Shown here: positions 11,925 to 20,211 of the stretch, piece by piece
How positions within the stretch are numbered: the stretch's first letter is position 1
Layout of the letters: every line of letters begins with the position of its first letter
Source of the DNA: an uncultured Prevotella sp.
GTDB lineage: Bacteria; Bacteroidota; Bacteroidia; Bacteroidales; Bacteroidaceae
DNA: 33,123 nucleotides
Assembly: GCA_945833995.1 (NCBI GenBank)
Contig: CAMAGM010000014.1
Coordinates: 1 to 33,123, forward strand
Reading direction: 5' to 3'
The notes under the pieces: generated by a model
The model's database searches: none
The model's input: only the letters and a program-made list of their open reading frames with translations
Told to the model about the DNA's origin: nothing
Made by a program: the position numbers and the translations under genes

Positions 11925-11965
11925 TCGTTTAACTTTTAATTCTTAACTTTTAATTTTTAATTTCC
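11925..11965 (-). repeat. AATTAAG heptad tract between SusD and DUF4465 genes
   Basis: On the minus strand the SusD stop is followed by GAAATTAAAAATTAAAAGTTAAG-like units of about 7 bp, running nearly to the DUF4465 start. There is no GC-rich core, so this looks like an arm-only version of the hairpin elements elsewhere in the window. Confidence 0.5.
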
Positions 11966-13432
11966 TTACTCCAATCCAGGATTCTGAGCTATTGGGTCGG
12001 TGTGTGCCTTAAGCTCAGCTTCTGGAATAGGCCAGCAATACTGGTCAGAACTGAAGTTGACCTCTGGCTTCAGACTGTATATCCAAGGCTTTCCGTCGTG
12101 CTCAAAGCGCAGCGAGGCAAACCATGGTGTCTCGTTCTCCATGAACAGTGTCACCACATATTCCTTATAGATAGCGTCCATCAGTTCCTGATGTGTCGTA
12201 ACGCCAGTAACAGGAGCCATAACGGGGTTGGTGTACTGAGCACGCATCTCGTTTACACAAGCCAAAGCACCCTGAATGTCAGAAGGATTGGTGCGTGCGA
12301 GCAACTCAGCCTTCATCAGATAAAGCTCTGCGTAGCGCATAGGATATGTTGCATACATATCGTTCTTTCCCTCGAAGCGTCCACGGTGGTAGAGCTTCAC
12401 AAGAATACTGTCGTTGGTGTTAGTGTCCCATGTCTCAGGAGCTCGTGCTGTACCGAAGCAGATGTCGTAACGCTCGTCGCCCTTCATCCAGTTGTAGGCA
12501 ATGTCGTTGAACTCCTCGTCATAGTAGAGTGCGTAAGCATAGATGAAATCTGAGCCAGCCATGCCATAGTAGCCTCCCTCGTTGTCACCCACATAGCGTG
12601 AGAACACGTTTTCTGCAGAGTTCCAACCGTCCTGATAAAGTTTTGCGAGGTCGCTTTCCATCTTCCAACCGCAGGTCTTGTCGGCAAGCAGCTCGTTAAC
12701 AATTTTCAGTGCCTCGGCATAGTCGCCGTCCCAATTGCGCACCATCAGCAGCTTGGCGTGCATTGCCTTTGCAAACTGCTTGCTCATGTATAATGCAGAA
12801 GAATAGTTAGGAGCATTCTCCTCTGCGAATTTCAAATCGTCGAGAATCTTCTCGTAGCTCTCGCCTACAGAGAGACGTCCTACCTGCAGATTTGAGAGTT
12901 CCGACACTTGGTCGCGGTAGATTATTCCATAAGGAGAGTCTGCCTTGTCAAACCAATGACCAAATAGCCAAAGAAGCTCAAGGTTGATATAGCCGCGGAA
13001 GCAACGAGCCTCACCAAGGAGTGTGTTCTTGTCGGCAACGGATGAGAATTTCGCATCGTCAAGCGACTCAACTCCTTGAATAGCAGAGTTGCAGGCATTA
13101 ATCAAATAATAGCAGTTCTGCCAAACAGAGTTGATAACATAGTCGTTTCCCGACTCCTTATAACTCATTTGGTATATTGTAGGGTTGTATTCCCAAAAAC
13201 CTGCCATACAATGCATGTATCCATAAATGTAGCCTCCCAAATAGCTACAGTCCTTATATCGTCCATAGATACCATTGACAGCATTCTTTGCGCTCTCATA
13301 GTCTCTGATGGCGTTGTCGGTGGTGAGGGAGTATTTTGGCGTTTCGGTAAGGAAATCGTCACACGAGGTAAGCGTGACAGCTCCAAGCATCGCCAGTTCT
13401 AATCCTAATATCTTGATTTTCATATCGTTCAT
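11966..13432 (-). CDS. SusD/RagB-like outer-membrane lipoprotein
   Basis: 488 residues. Lipobox TLTSC with Cys24, then DDFLTETP, the usual SusD N-terminus. The SusD-like N-terminal helical (TPR) region follows, for example ARCFRGYINLELLWLFG (about residues 142-158). The C-terminal RagB/SusD domain has RYAELYLMKAELLARTNP and the closing ...YCWPIPEAEL pattern. It should cap the SusC barrel at the cell surface and bind the ligand. The ATG is only 2 bases after the SusC stop, so translation is probably coupled. A start at the fourth codon (13423) would also give a good lipoprotein signal. Confidence 0.93.
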   Translation of the reverse strand: MNDMKIKILGLELAMLGAVTLTSCDDFLTETPKYSLTTDNAIRDYESAKNAVNGIYGRYKDCSYLGGYIYGYMHCMAGFWEYNPTIYQMSYKESGNDYVINSVWQNCYYLINACNSAIQGVESLDDAKFSSVADKNTLLGEARCFRGYINLELLWLFGHWFDKADSPYGIIYRDQVSELSNLQVGRLSVGESYEKILDDLKFAEENAPNYSSALYMSKQFAKAMHAKLLMVRNWDGDYAEALKIVNELLADKTCGWKMESDLAKLYQDGWNSAENVFSRYVGDNEGGYYGMAGSDFIYAYALYYDEEFNDIAYNWMKGDERYDICFGTARAPETWDTNTNDSILVKLYHRGRFEGKNDMYATYPMRYAELYLMKAELLARTNPSDIQGALACVNEMRAQYTNPVMAPVTGVTTHQELMDAIYKEYVVTLFMENETPWFASLRFEHDGKPWIYSLKPEVNFSSDQYCWPIPEAELKAHTDPIAQNPGLE

Positions 13433-13434
13433 TG

Positions 13435-16400
13435 TTATTTAATGGTGAAACGCAATCCGAAGTTGTAAGTCCTTGCTGATGGGTAAGTACTGTTGTCAGA
13501 ACCGAATCCATAGAGGGCTGAAGTGCCTGATGAGAAGTTACCCTGCGGGTCCATACCGGGATATTTGGTGATGGTGAACAGGTTGGTTGCCTGGAATGTC
13601 AGCTCAATTCCCTTGATTACAGTGTTGCGGAACCAGTTGGCTGGCAATTTGTAGGAGAGGTTGAGTGAACTGAGACGCATGTAAGATGCATCATGCAACC
13701 AGCGATTTGTAAACACGCTGTTCTCACCCACACCGTAGTGTGTGGTTACAGGGTAAGGAGCGCCTTCGCCAAGCATTGTCCAGCTGTCCATGACGATGTC
13801 GAGTGAGTTATAGACGTTTGTTCCTCCAAATGTATAGGCCTCATCTACCCAATAGCGCTTGCCACCGAGAGAGTAGCTGAAGGTGAGGTTGAGCATTAAG
13901 CCCTTCCAATAGAGTGTTGAGCCGAAACCACCAAAGAGGTCTGGATTGCTGTCGCCGATTGTAGTCTTGTCGTCGGTAGTAATCTTACCGTCGCCATTGA
14001 GGTCAACAACATAAACGTCGCCAGCGCCTTCCTGGAACGACACAGCTCTATAGCTTGCAGGCTTGCCAGTGGCAGGATTTATATACTTCAACGCCCAAAC
14101 TTCCTCAGCGTTCTCATAGAAGCGTCCTGCATCTACATATCCCCAGAATGTTCCGAGCTTACCGCCTTCCTCAAGCTTGTAAGTGTAGCTTCCTGTACCA
14201 CCGATGAAAGTGTCAACACCGTTGAGTTTCTCAAGTGTTCCCTTGTTGTGTGCTGCGTTGAAATTCAACTCCCACTTCAGGTCACGCTGGCGTATAATCT
14301 CGGCAGTTATGTCAAACTCAACACCTGTGTTGCTGATAGCGCCTACGTTCTGGCTTGTAGCTGAGAAACCGGAAGAAACTGGTACAGGCTTGCTGTAGAT
14401 AAGGTTGTCAACATATTTGCGATACCAGCCGAACGAACCACGGATGCGGTCGTCGAGGAAACCATAGTCGAGACCGATGTCGGTCTGGCTCTGCGACTCC
14501 CACTGCAGTGTGTTGTTACCGAGTGATGATGGATACATACCAGGCTGTCCGTTGTAGCGGTTAGATCCGATGTAGCTTGCAAACTGGTAGTAACCAAGGT
14601 TCTGCGAACCAGTGAGACCATAAGAGGCGCGGAGCTTCAAATAGCTTACTACGTCCTTTATTGGCTTCATGAAATCTTCCTCAGTCATAATCCACGCTAC
14701 GGCTGCTGATGGGAAGTAACCCCAACGGTTGTCCTTACCAAAGCGTGACGAACCGTCGGTACGGAACGTTCCAGTGAACAGATAGCGGTCGTGGTATTTG
14801 TACTGCAAGCGGGCGAACACAGATACGAGCGAAGCCGACTGCTTGTTGCTGGAAAGTGAGCCACGTGTGGCTGCGCTACCGAGGTTCACGAGAATGTCAT
14901 CGTCAGGGAAGTTGCTTGCATTCACCGACATATAGTCGTATGATGAGCGCTCCACAGAGTGTCCCAACATGGCAGTAACGTCATGCTTGCCCATGGTCTT
15001 GTAGAATGTGAGGAGATTGTCCCAAACTATAGTATAGTTCTGTGCGTCCTCCTGATATGCGGAGTTTGTGCTGCCCTCATAGTAGGCACGTGTAAATTTG
15101 TCGTACTTCACGTTCTGGTACTGTGCGTTCAGTGTTGAGCGGAACTTGAGGAACTTGTAGAAGTTATACTCCAAGAAGCCCGATGCGTTGATGTTGCGGG
15201 CTACGCTTGAATTCTTGTCGAGAAGCTCAACGAGAGGGTTCTTTGTGTAGTAGTCGATCGTGTTGATTGTGCCATCCTCATTGTATGCAGGATAGTCAGG
15301 ACGCATGTCGATAATCTTGCTTATCATGTTGTCCTTGTTGTTTGCGTCACGCGACGAAACGTCCATGTTCATGCCGAACTTCAGCTTGTCGGAAACAAGC
15401 GACTCAAAGTTGAAGCGTGCGCCAACGGTGCGTGCATTACTGCCCTTAACGATACCGTCCTGATCCTTGTAGCTCAGAGAGGCATAGTATGAGGTCTTTG
15501 CGGCACCACCACGGATTGACACGCTATAGTCTTGAACGGCAGCATTCTGTGTCATCATGTCCCAATAGTCGTCATGTCCGTCGTAGTAGGCGTTAGGAAG
15601 CCACATATCGTCAATGTCGCTCATGTCCCACTGGCTGGTTGTCAGCTTGTTGAACTGCTCGACATCCATATATCTCTTATTGAAATAGGTGAATGTTCCC
15701 TGACGGAAAGCCTCCAAGAGGTTTGCCTGTTTAGAATAAGCGTGATATTGCTCAGGGGAGAGTGTCCTCATGTCGTTTGAGTTGAGGTCCTGCCAACCAT
15801 AGCGAGCGGTGAACTCCACTGTTGGCTTCATTCCCTCAGAACCTGACTTAGTTGTTACAATTACAACACCGTTTGCGGCACGTGAACCGTAAATAGCTGT
15901 AGCAGAGGCATCTTTCAAAATATCAACACTCTGCACGTCGTTGAGGTTAAGGTTATAGAGTGTGTTGCTGACATCGCCTGAGATGCCAGTTGAGTACTGT
16001 GGCACACCGTCGATCACCCAAAGAGGCTGACCATCGCCAGAGATTGACGATTGTCCGCGGATAACCACCGTAACAGGTGATGTAGGAGATGCGTTGGCAA
16101 TCATGACGTTCACACCTGCTGCACGACCTTGGAGCATACCTGCGATGTTTGAGGTCATTGGAGCTGTCTCAATGTCTTTCTCTGAGAGACGTGAAACCGA
16201 ACCAGTCAAGTCCTTTGCCTTTGCTGTACCATAACCGATCACGACCACCTCGTCGAGGGCTTTCTTGTCCTCCTTCATGGTGATTACTATTCCGCTTATG
16301 TCCTTGCGTCCGTTTACATAGTAGCTTTCGTCCTCCATTCCAAGGAACGACACCTCAAGAGTCTCGCCCTTACCTTTCTCAAGGTCGATTACAAAGCGTC

Positions 16401-16866
16401 CGTTCATGTCGGTGATTGTTCCTACGCTGCCGTTGCCAGCCAGCTTGATAGTAGCTGCGGGAATGCCATCGCCATTCTCGTCAATTACCCTACCGGAAAC
16501 AGTCACCTTGTTTGCGTCAGCCACTTTTGTTGCAGCCTGACTTCTTGCCTTTGTGGCTTTCACGGTGATGTACTTGCCCTTGATGGTGTAGGTTACAGGA
16601 AGTCCTGCGAGCACTTGCTTCAACGCCTCTTCCACATTGCGTGCGTTCACTTTGGCGTTTACCTTGTAAGTACCCAAATCCTCGTACGAGAAGACAATCT
16701 TCGTAGAGAACTTTTCTTCCAACTGCTTCAGTACGCTTGTCAGCGACTGACCGCTAATCACTTTCTCGTATTTCGCATTGCTGCCTTGTGCGTTTGCGCT
16801 TATTTGCATAATACCTGGCAGAAGCATGACGAAGAAAGATAAGATTAAGAGTTTTTTCTTGCTCAT
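13435..16866 (-). CDS. SusC/RagA-like TonB-dependent transporter with STN domain
   Basis: 1143 residues. Signal peptide (1-26), an STN secretin/TonB short N-terminal domain (about 33-105), a carboxypeptidase-regulatory-like beta-sandwich (about 122-195), a plug with DEVVVIGYGTAKAKDLTGSV and the SusC signature TAIYGSRAANGVVIVTTKSG, then a 22-strand barrel ending in FGLRFTIK. It imports a ligand with its SusD partner. The STN domain is what lets such transporters signal through FecR to an ECF sigma factor, and both are encoded directly upstream. No polysaccharide enzymes are in the operon, so the ligand need not be a glycan. Confidence 0.95.
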   Translation of the reverse strand: MSKKKLLILSFFVMLLPGIMQISANAQGSNAKYEKVISGQSLTSVLKQLEEKFSTKIVFSYEDLGTYKVNAKVNARNVEEALKQVLAGLPVTYTIKGKYITVKATKARSQAATKVADANKVTVSGRVIDENGDGIPAATIKLAGNGSVGTITDMNGRFVIDLEKGKGETLEVSFLGMEDESYYVNGRKDISGIVITMKEDKKALDEVVVIGYGTAKAKDLTGSVSRLSEKDIETAPMTSNIAGMLQGRAAGVNVMIANASPTSPVTVVIRGQSSISGDGQPLWVIDGVPQYSTGISGDVSNTLYNLNLNDVQSVDILKDASATAIYGSRAANGVVIVTTKSGSEGMKPTVEFTARYGWQDLNSNDMRTLSPEQYHAYSKQANLLEAFRQGTFTYFNKRYMDVEQFNKLTTSQWDMSDIDDMWLPNAYYDGHDDYWDMMTQNAAVQDYSVSIRGGAAKTSYYASLSYKDQDGIVKGSNARTVGARFNFESLVSDKLKFGMNMDVSSRDANNKDNMISKIIDMRPDYPAYNEDGTINTIDYYTKNPLVELLDKNSSVARNINASGFLEYNFYKFLKFRSTLNAQYQNVKYDKFTRAYYEGSTNSAYQEDAQNYTIVWDNLLTFYKTMGKHDVTAMLGHSVERSSYDYMSVNASNFPDDDILVNLGSAATRGSLSSNKQSASLVSVFARLQYKYHDRYLFTGTFRTDGSSRFGKDNRWGYFPSAAVAWIMTEEDFMKPIKDVVSYLKLRASYGLTGSQNLGYYQFASYIGSNRYNGQPGMYPSSLGNNTLQWESQSQTDIGLDYGFLDDRIRGSFGWYRKYVDNLIYSKPVPVSSGFSATSQNVGAISNTGVEFDITAEIIRQRDLKWELNFNAAHNKGTLEKLNGVDTFIGGTGSYTYKLEEGGKLGTFWGYVDAGRFYENAEEVWALKYINPATGKPASYRAVSFQEGAGDVYVVDLNGDGKITTDDKTTIGDSNPDLFGGFGSTLYWKGLMLNLTFSYSLGGKRYWVDEAYTFGGTNVYNSLDIVMDSWTMLGEGAPYPVTTHYGVGENSVFTNRWLHDASYMRLSSLNLSYKLPANWFRNTVIKGIELTFQATNLFTITKYPGMDPQGNFSSGTSALYGFGSDNSTYPSARTYNFGLRFTIK

Positions 16867-17114
16867 TTCTCTCTCGTTTTTATTTGTTACTAACTAAGGG
16901 GCCTTCCCCCCATTTATTCAATTCATACATATTTATGATGAACAGAATATAAAACAGGGCACCCAAAATTTAATAAAAATGTAACAAAATAGAAAGAATA
17001 ATGGCATTTTTTCCACTATTTTCTCCCAAAAACCTTATAGGTTGTTATTCCTACACTCATTATCGCACCTAACCCCCTCAACCCTTTAATTCTCAATTTC
17101 TCGAAGCGGACTCC
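16867..17114. other. Intergenic region between fecR and SusC
   Basis: 248 bp without a gene. It contains the CCCTGTT motif listed separately and a small GGGG/CCCC palindrome near 16898-16910. No TAnnTTTG box with a matching TTTG was found, which fits control by an alternative sigma factor. Confidence 0.4.
16945..16959 (-). promoter_or_regulatory. Motif shared with the other SusC and fecR upstream regions
   Basis: On the minus strand CCCTGTTTTATATTC lies 79 bases before the SusC start. A close match, CCCTGTTGTACGTTC, lies before the second SusC (32439-32425), and CCCTGTTTTC lies before fecR (18231-18222). A recognition element for ECF sigma factors is possible. Confidence 0.35.
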
Positions 17115-18182
17115 TTACTTCACCTGTATAGTATTGTCATCCACTGTTATGTCGAGGTCTGAGGCATTGCGGAGGAGCTGTATTGCCTTTTCTATGGAGT
17201 CGTTGACATTGAACATGTAGTGGAAATGCTTGTCGAGAAGCGACGATTTGTCGCAAACAACGCTCACGTTGTACCATGCTCCTATCTGATGGAGAATGGT
17301 GCGAAGGGTTGCATTGTCGAAATACATCAAGCCCTCACGCCAACTTGTGAAGTCCTTCGGGTTCACGTTAGCCACAACAAGCTTTCCCTCGGCGAGGCAA
17401 GCGTCTTGGTTGGGGCTAATCTTCACCTTATTTATATTAGAGGCAACCTCAACGGAACCTTCCACGAGAGTGACGTGGACATCCGCGGCATCGTAGCAGC
17501 GCACGTTGAACTCAGTGCCGAGCACTCGCGTGGTAACGTCGTTTGCCTTTATCACAAACGGATGGCGCTTGTCGTGGCTCACCTTGAAATAGCCCTCGCC
17601 GTTGAGGCTCACAAGGCGCATCTTGCCCTCAAAGGTCTCCGGATATTCGAGTGTGCTCTTTGCGTTAAGACACACCTGAGTGCCATCGGGCAGCACCACG
17701 TCTGTCATTTCCCCTGCTGGCACCTCCACCTTTATCATCTTTATTTTCTTTGCCTTTACAGCCTTGGCTATTCTTTCCTCGTGCTGCTCCACTTCCGCCT
17801 TTTCCATAGCTACAGCCACCTCTGGCTCCACGTCCTGCTCCGCCACTGGTGTCTTGTAGTTCATCACCACCAATAACAATATGGCGGCTGCGGCAGCTGC
17901 CACAACCTTCCACGCCAAGCCGATGCTGACAGTGCGTCGCTTCGGCATGGTCTCCGCTTCCTTCTTTCCTTGTCGTTTATTCTCAAAGGCGGCCCATTCG
18001 GCATCCACGTCAGGCTGTTTTCCCATCAGCCTGTTGGCTGCCTCGTCGAGGTCTGCAAGCTCATTCCAAGCTTTCCTTCCCTCCTCGGCGTCGAGCAGGG
18101 CGAGGATCTCATCGTCAGTCAGTTCCTCCTTCCCATCGAAGAAATCAAGAATCTTATCTATTTCCTTATTATTGTTGCTCAT
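17115..18182 (-). CDS. FecR-type anti-sigma factor
   Basis: 355 residues. An N-terminal cytoplasmic region (about 1-85) is followed by one membrane segment (about 88-107, AAAAAILLLVVM). The periplasmic FecR domain spans about 150-255 and includes LPDGTQVCLNAKSTLEYP and VSLNGEGYFKV. The C-terminal DUF4974/STN-like domain spans about 285-354. It should hold the adjacent ECF sigma factor inactive until the STN domain of the ligand-loaded SusC touches its periplasmic part. Lies 91 bp after the sigma gene and 248 bp before SusC. The CCCTGTTTTC motif 40 bases upstream may give it a second, autoregulated promoter. Confidence 0.93.
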   Translation of the reverse strand: MSNNNKEIDKILDFFDGKEELTDDEILALLDAEEGRKAWNELADLDEAANRLMGKQPDVDAEWAAFENKRQGKKEAETMPKRRTVSIGLAWKVVAAAAAAILLLVVMNYKTPVAEQDVEPEVAVAMEKAEVEQHEERIAKAVKAKKIKMIKVEVPAGEMTDVVLPDGTQVCLNAKSTLEYPETFEGKMRLVSLNGEGYFKVSHDKRHPFVIKANDVTTRVLGTEFNVRCYDAADVHVTLVEGSVEVASNINKVKISPNQDACLAEGKLVVANVNPKDFTSWREGLMYFDNATLRTILHQIGAWYNVSVVCDKSSLLDKHFHYMFNVNDSIEKAIQLLRNASDLDITVDDNTIQVK

Positions 18183-18221
18183 TTCAGCGATTATGTTTCG
18201 TTATTTAAGACTACTATATCT

Positions 18222-18231
18222 GAAAACAGGG
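18222..18231 (-). promoter_or_regulatory. CCCTGTTTTC motif upstream of fecR
   Basis: Within GGTACCCTGTTTTC on the minus strand, 40 bases before the fecR start. It matches GGTGCCCTGTTTTA upstream of the SusC gene in the same locus. Confidence 0.3.
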
Positions 18232-18273
18232 TACCTCAAAGTGGTTATTTTGTTGATATTTAACGTTGTATAA

Positions 18274-18780
18274 CTATAAGTCGATGTTTTTGAACTTCTG
18301 TCTTAGGAAGCTAAGAGCCTGCATGATGTGTTTCTTCACTGCGCTCTCGCTTATGTCGAGTTCGGCAGCCACCTCTCGATATTTCTTCCTTTCCACGTAG
18401 CAGAGGTTTACTATTCTTTGCGTCCGTGGCGTAAGTTTCTCAAGGGCTTTTGTCAGTTTCTCCATCTTTTCCTCGCGCTCCATCATCGTCTGTTCGTCGG
18501 GTGAGGTTCGTTCCTGGTGGTGCAACTCCATCTTGGCGTATTTGTTGTGCAGCTGTTGTTGCCTTAGTTGCTCCAGTGCCATGTTCCTTACCACCATCAG
18601 CAGGTAAGCCTCAAGGTTGTTCACCTCTATCTTTCCCTCTTCCATTTTCCCCCATACTTTCTCAAACGAATCGGACACGACATCCCTACTTGCCTCCTCG
18701 TCGTGTAGCAGACGGAGGGCAAGGAAATATGCCTTTGGGTAGTTGGCGCGAAAGAACTGCTCAAACTTGCCGTGTTCCAT
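18274..18780 (-). CDS. ECF sigma factor (Bacteroidetes FecI/RpoE type)
   Basis: 168 residues, full length for an ECF sigma factor. Region 2 is at about 5-75 (FEQFFRANYPKAYFLALRLL...SDSFEKVW) and sigma-70 region 4 at about 112-163 with the helix-turn-helix YREVAAELDISESAVKKHIM. It would direct RNA polymerase to the adjacent SusC operon when released by FecR. Three tandem promoter copies lie directly upstream. The nearest would start transcription only a few bases before the ATG, so that message would be almost leaderless. Confidence 0.95.
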   Translation of the reverse strand: MEHGKFEQFFRANYPKAYFLALRLLHDEEASRDVVSDSFEKVWGKMEEGKIEVNNLEAYLLMVVRNMALEQLRQQQLHNKYAKMELHHQERTSPDEQTMMEREEKMEKLTKALEKLTPRTQRIVNLCYVERKKYREVAAELDISESAVKKHIMQALSFLRQKFKNIDL

Positions 18781-18787
18781 TTCGCTG

Positions 18788-18818
18788 CAAAGTTAGTGCA
18801 AATCGAAGACAATACAAA
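18788..18818 (-). promoter_or_regulatory. Promoter copy 1 of the ECF sigma gene
   Basis: The minus strand reads TTTG (18818-18815), 19 bases, then TAACTTTG (18795-18788). Exact consensus. The -7 box ends 7 bases before the start codon. Confidence 0.7.
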
Positions 18819-18869
18819 ATAAAAAAGCGTTTTTTTTATTTTTATTGTTGAGACGCAGCCTAACTTATC

Positions 18870-18900
18870 AAAAGTTAGTGCAAGTTGAGCGAAATACAAA
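18870..18900 (-). promoter_or_regulatory. Promoter copy 2 of the ECF sigma gene
   Basis: TTTG (18900-18897), a 19-base spacer, then TAACTTTT followed by G (18877-18870). A near-consensus version of copy 1. Confidence 0.55.
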
Positions 18901-18952
18901 ATAAAAGTCCAAAAACTTTTATTTTTATTTCCGAGACGCAGCCTAACTTATC

Positions 18953-18983
18953 AAAAGTTAGTGCAAATCGAAGACAATACAAA
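18953..18983 (-). promoter_or_regulatory. Promoter copy 3 of the ECF sigma gene
   Basis: TTTG (18983-18980), 19 bases, TAACTTTT followed by G (18960-18953). The spacer is identical to that of copy 1. Confidence 0.55.
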
Positions 18984-19042
18984 ATATGCCGCAATAAGGG
19001 AAATGACAAAAAGTCGCGAAAAATTAAAAATTTTAATCATTC

Positions 19043-19069
19043 ACGACATATTGACACCACAATTGTCGT
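19043..19069. promoter_or_regulatory. Inverted repeat upstream of the hsp20 sigma-54 promoter
   Basis: ACGACATATTG and CAATTGTCGT form a near-perfect inverted repeat with a 6-base centre, ending one base before the -24 box. It is a candidate operator or enhancer-binding-protein site, unusually close to the promoter for an activator. Confidence 0.5.
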
Positions 19070-19086
19070 TGGCACGGGGATTGCAT
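19070..19086 (+). promoter_or_regulatory. Sigma-54 (-24/-12) promoter of hsp20
   Basis: TGGCACG, four bases, TTGCAT is a near-perfect match to the RpoN consensus TGGCACGNNNNTTGCW. The expected start of transcription is about 19096, leaving a leader of roughly 78 bases before the Hsp20 ATG. Confidence 0.85.
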
Positions 19087-19162
19087 TTATAAGAGTGAAA
19101 GCGGAAAGCTCCACAGAGGGGCTGGAAGCAGAAAGGACATATAAAAACAACAATTTAAAAAT

Positions 19163-19168
19163 AGGAGG
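19163..19168 (+). promoter_or_regulatory. Strong Shine-Dalgarno site of hsp20
   Basis: AGGAGG five bases before the ATG at 19174. Such a site is unusual in this phylum, and none of the other genes in the window has one as clear. It fixes the start codon. Confidence 0.75.
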
Positions 19169-19173
19169 TTATT

Positions 19174-19602
19174 ATGTTACCAGTAATGAGTTCAAACAGT
19201 TGGTTCCCAACAGTGTTCGACGAGTTTTTCAACAACGATTGGATGCCGAAGATGCAGACAACGGCTCCCGCCATCAACGTAAAGGAAAACAGCAACGCAT
19301 ATACGATGGAGTTCGCCGTTCCGGGTATCAAGAAAGAGTTCTGCCGCGTCAACCTCAATGCCGATGGCAATCTTGAGGTTACGATAGAGAACAAGCTGGA
19401 GCACAAGGAGGAGAACAAGAAGGAGCACTATCTGCGCCGCGAGTTCAGCTATTCCAACTACCAGCAGATGTATGTGCTGCCCGACGATGTGGTGAAGGAC
19501 AACATAGGTGCCAAGGTTGACAATGGCGTGCTCACCATCACGATGCCACGAGTGTCAAAGGATGACGTGAAGAAGATACAACGCCAAATAGCAATTGATT
19601 AG
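19174..19602 (+). CDS. Small heat-shock protein, Hsp20/alpha-crystallin family
   Basis: 142 residues, typical length. A short N-terminal arm (WFPTVFDEFFNNDW) is followed by the alpha-crystallin domain (about 32-140) with the family strands AYTMEFAVPGIKKEF and the C-terminal NGVLTITMPR motif. It works as an ATP-independent holdase that binds unfolding proteins in the cytoplasm. The gene stands alone between a sigma-54 promoter and a terminator and is on the opposite strand to its neighbours. Start chosen for the AGGAGG site; the second Met (MSSNSW) is a less likely start. Confidence 0.95.
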   Translation: MLPVMSSNSWFPTVFDEFFNNDWMPKMQTTAPAINVKENSNAYTMEFAVPGIKKEFCRVNLNADGNLEVTIENKLEHKEENKKEHYLRREFSYSNYQQMYVLPDDVVKDNIGAKVDNGVLTITMPRVSKDDVKKIQRQIAID

Positions 19603-19620
19603 TTTTTAGGTTTCTATTTG

Positions 19621-19664
19621 AAGGGCTGTCACCATGCAAAAAAGGGGGGCAGCCCTTCTTTTGT
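19621..19664 (+). terminator. Intrinsic terminator of hsp20
   Basis: AAGGGCTG (19621-19628) pairs with CAGCCCTT (19650-19657), followed by CTTTTG. It begins 18 bases after the hsp20 stop. Confidence 0.75.
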
Positions 19665-19980
19665 ATAGTAGAGATTATATCTCCTCAATCATATTATTCT
19701 CTTTTTATTTGTGACTCCAAACACTCCGTTTTTGGGGGCAAAGATACAAATAATTCCCAAAAACCGTATCGAAATTCAGAGAAAAGTGACCAAAATCGGC
19801 ATCGAAATCATGTTACCCAAACAAATCGTTCATGGTTGGAGGTGTTTGAAGGGTTTGAGAAGTTTGAAGGGTTTGAATGGTTTGTTAATTTTTTGTACTT
19901 CGCCATCCTTCGGTATGGTTTCGTGATGCCTTCGAGACGAGTTCGGGACGATTGTAAAGAATTTCACCATGCAAAAACAA
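19665..19980. other. Gene-free stretch with short nonamer repeats
   Basis: No convincing gene. About 19841-19890 holds tandem 9-bp GTTTGAAGG-type units. About 19904-19953 (CATCCTTCGG, GATGCCTTCGAGACG) is an inverted relative of 23163-23214. A lone TATCTTTG box lies on the minus strand at 19746-19739 without a good partner. Confidence 0.4.
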
Positions 19981-20046
19981 CTGTAACACTGTAGCGTGTA
20001 ACGCTGCCTACCATTCACCGATGCGTTACACGTTACAGTGTTACAG
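19981..20046. repeat. 24-bp inverted repeat (GTAACACTGTA type)
   Basis: CTGTAACACTGTAGCGTG... (19981-20004) and its inverted copy (20023-20046) match at 23 of 24 positions around an 18-base loop. As RNA this would be a long stable hairpin on either strand. There is no T-tract, so it is not an obvious terminator. Confidence 0.75.
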
Positions 20047-20103
20047 TAAGAAATGGTGTCATTCGGCAATCAGCTGGCGACTGGATACTCTATTGTCACA
20101 GTC

Positions 20104-20175
20104 GTTCCATACCTGTTGTCACACTTGTTCCATAGTTGTTGTCACAACTGTTCCATAATGATGGAACAAGTGTGT
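20104..20175. repeat. 23-bp direct repeats closed by an inverted copy
   Basis: GTTCCATA-NN-TGTTGTCACA units begin at 20104, 20127 and 20150 (period 23), followed at about 20161 by the reverse complement ATGGAACA and TGTGTCAACA. The last direct copy and the inverted copy form a hairpin. Confidence 0.65.
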
Positions 20176-20211
20176 CAACAGCTATCGTTAGACCATCTCT
20201 ATCGCGTTGCG

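Larger units (their letters stand above)
18788..18989. repeat. Three tandem ~83-bp promoter-bearing repeats
   Basis: The block AAAGTTAGTGCAA...ACAAAAT recurs three times with a spacing of about 82-83 bp (from 18789, 18871 and 18954). Copies 2 and 3 are preceded by GAGACGCAGCCTAACTTATC (from 18850 and 18933). TAACTTTTGATAAGTTA in copies 2 and 3 is a near palindrome. Confidence 0.85.

Noticed and set aside
16867..17114. Cobalamin riboswitch before the SusC gene
   Set aside because: No B12-box-like sequence or long conserved leader was seen; the region is short and AT-rich.
19739..19746. TATCTTTG box on the minus strand as a promoter
   Set aside because: No TTTG at the required distance and no gene downstream other than the converging hsp20.
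19711..19926. 71-codon plus-strand ORF after hsp20
   Set aside because: Low-complexity LKGL repeats come from the nonamer DNA repeat, with no start signal and no recognisable similarity.
20104..20175. CRISPR array
   Set aside because: The spacing is exactly 23 bp with no unique spacers between copies, only three copies are present, and no cas gene is in the window.
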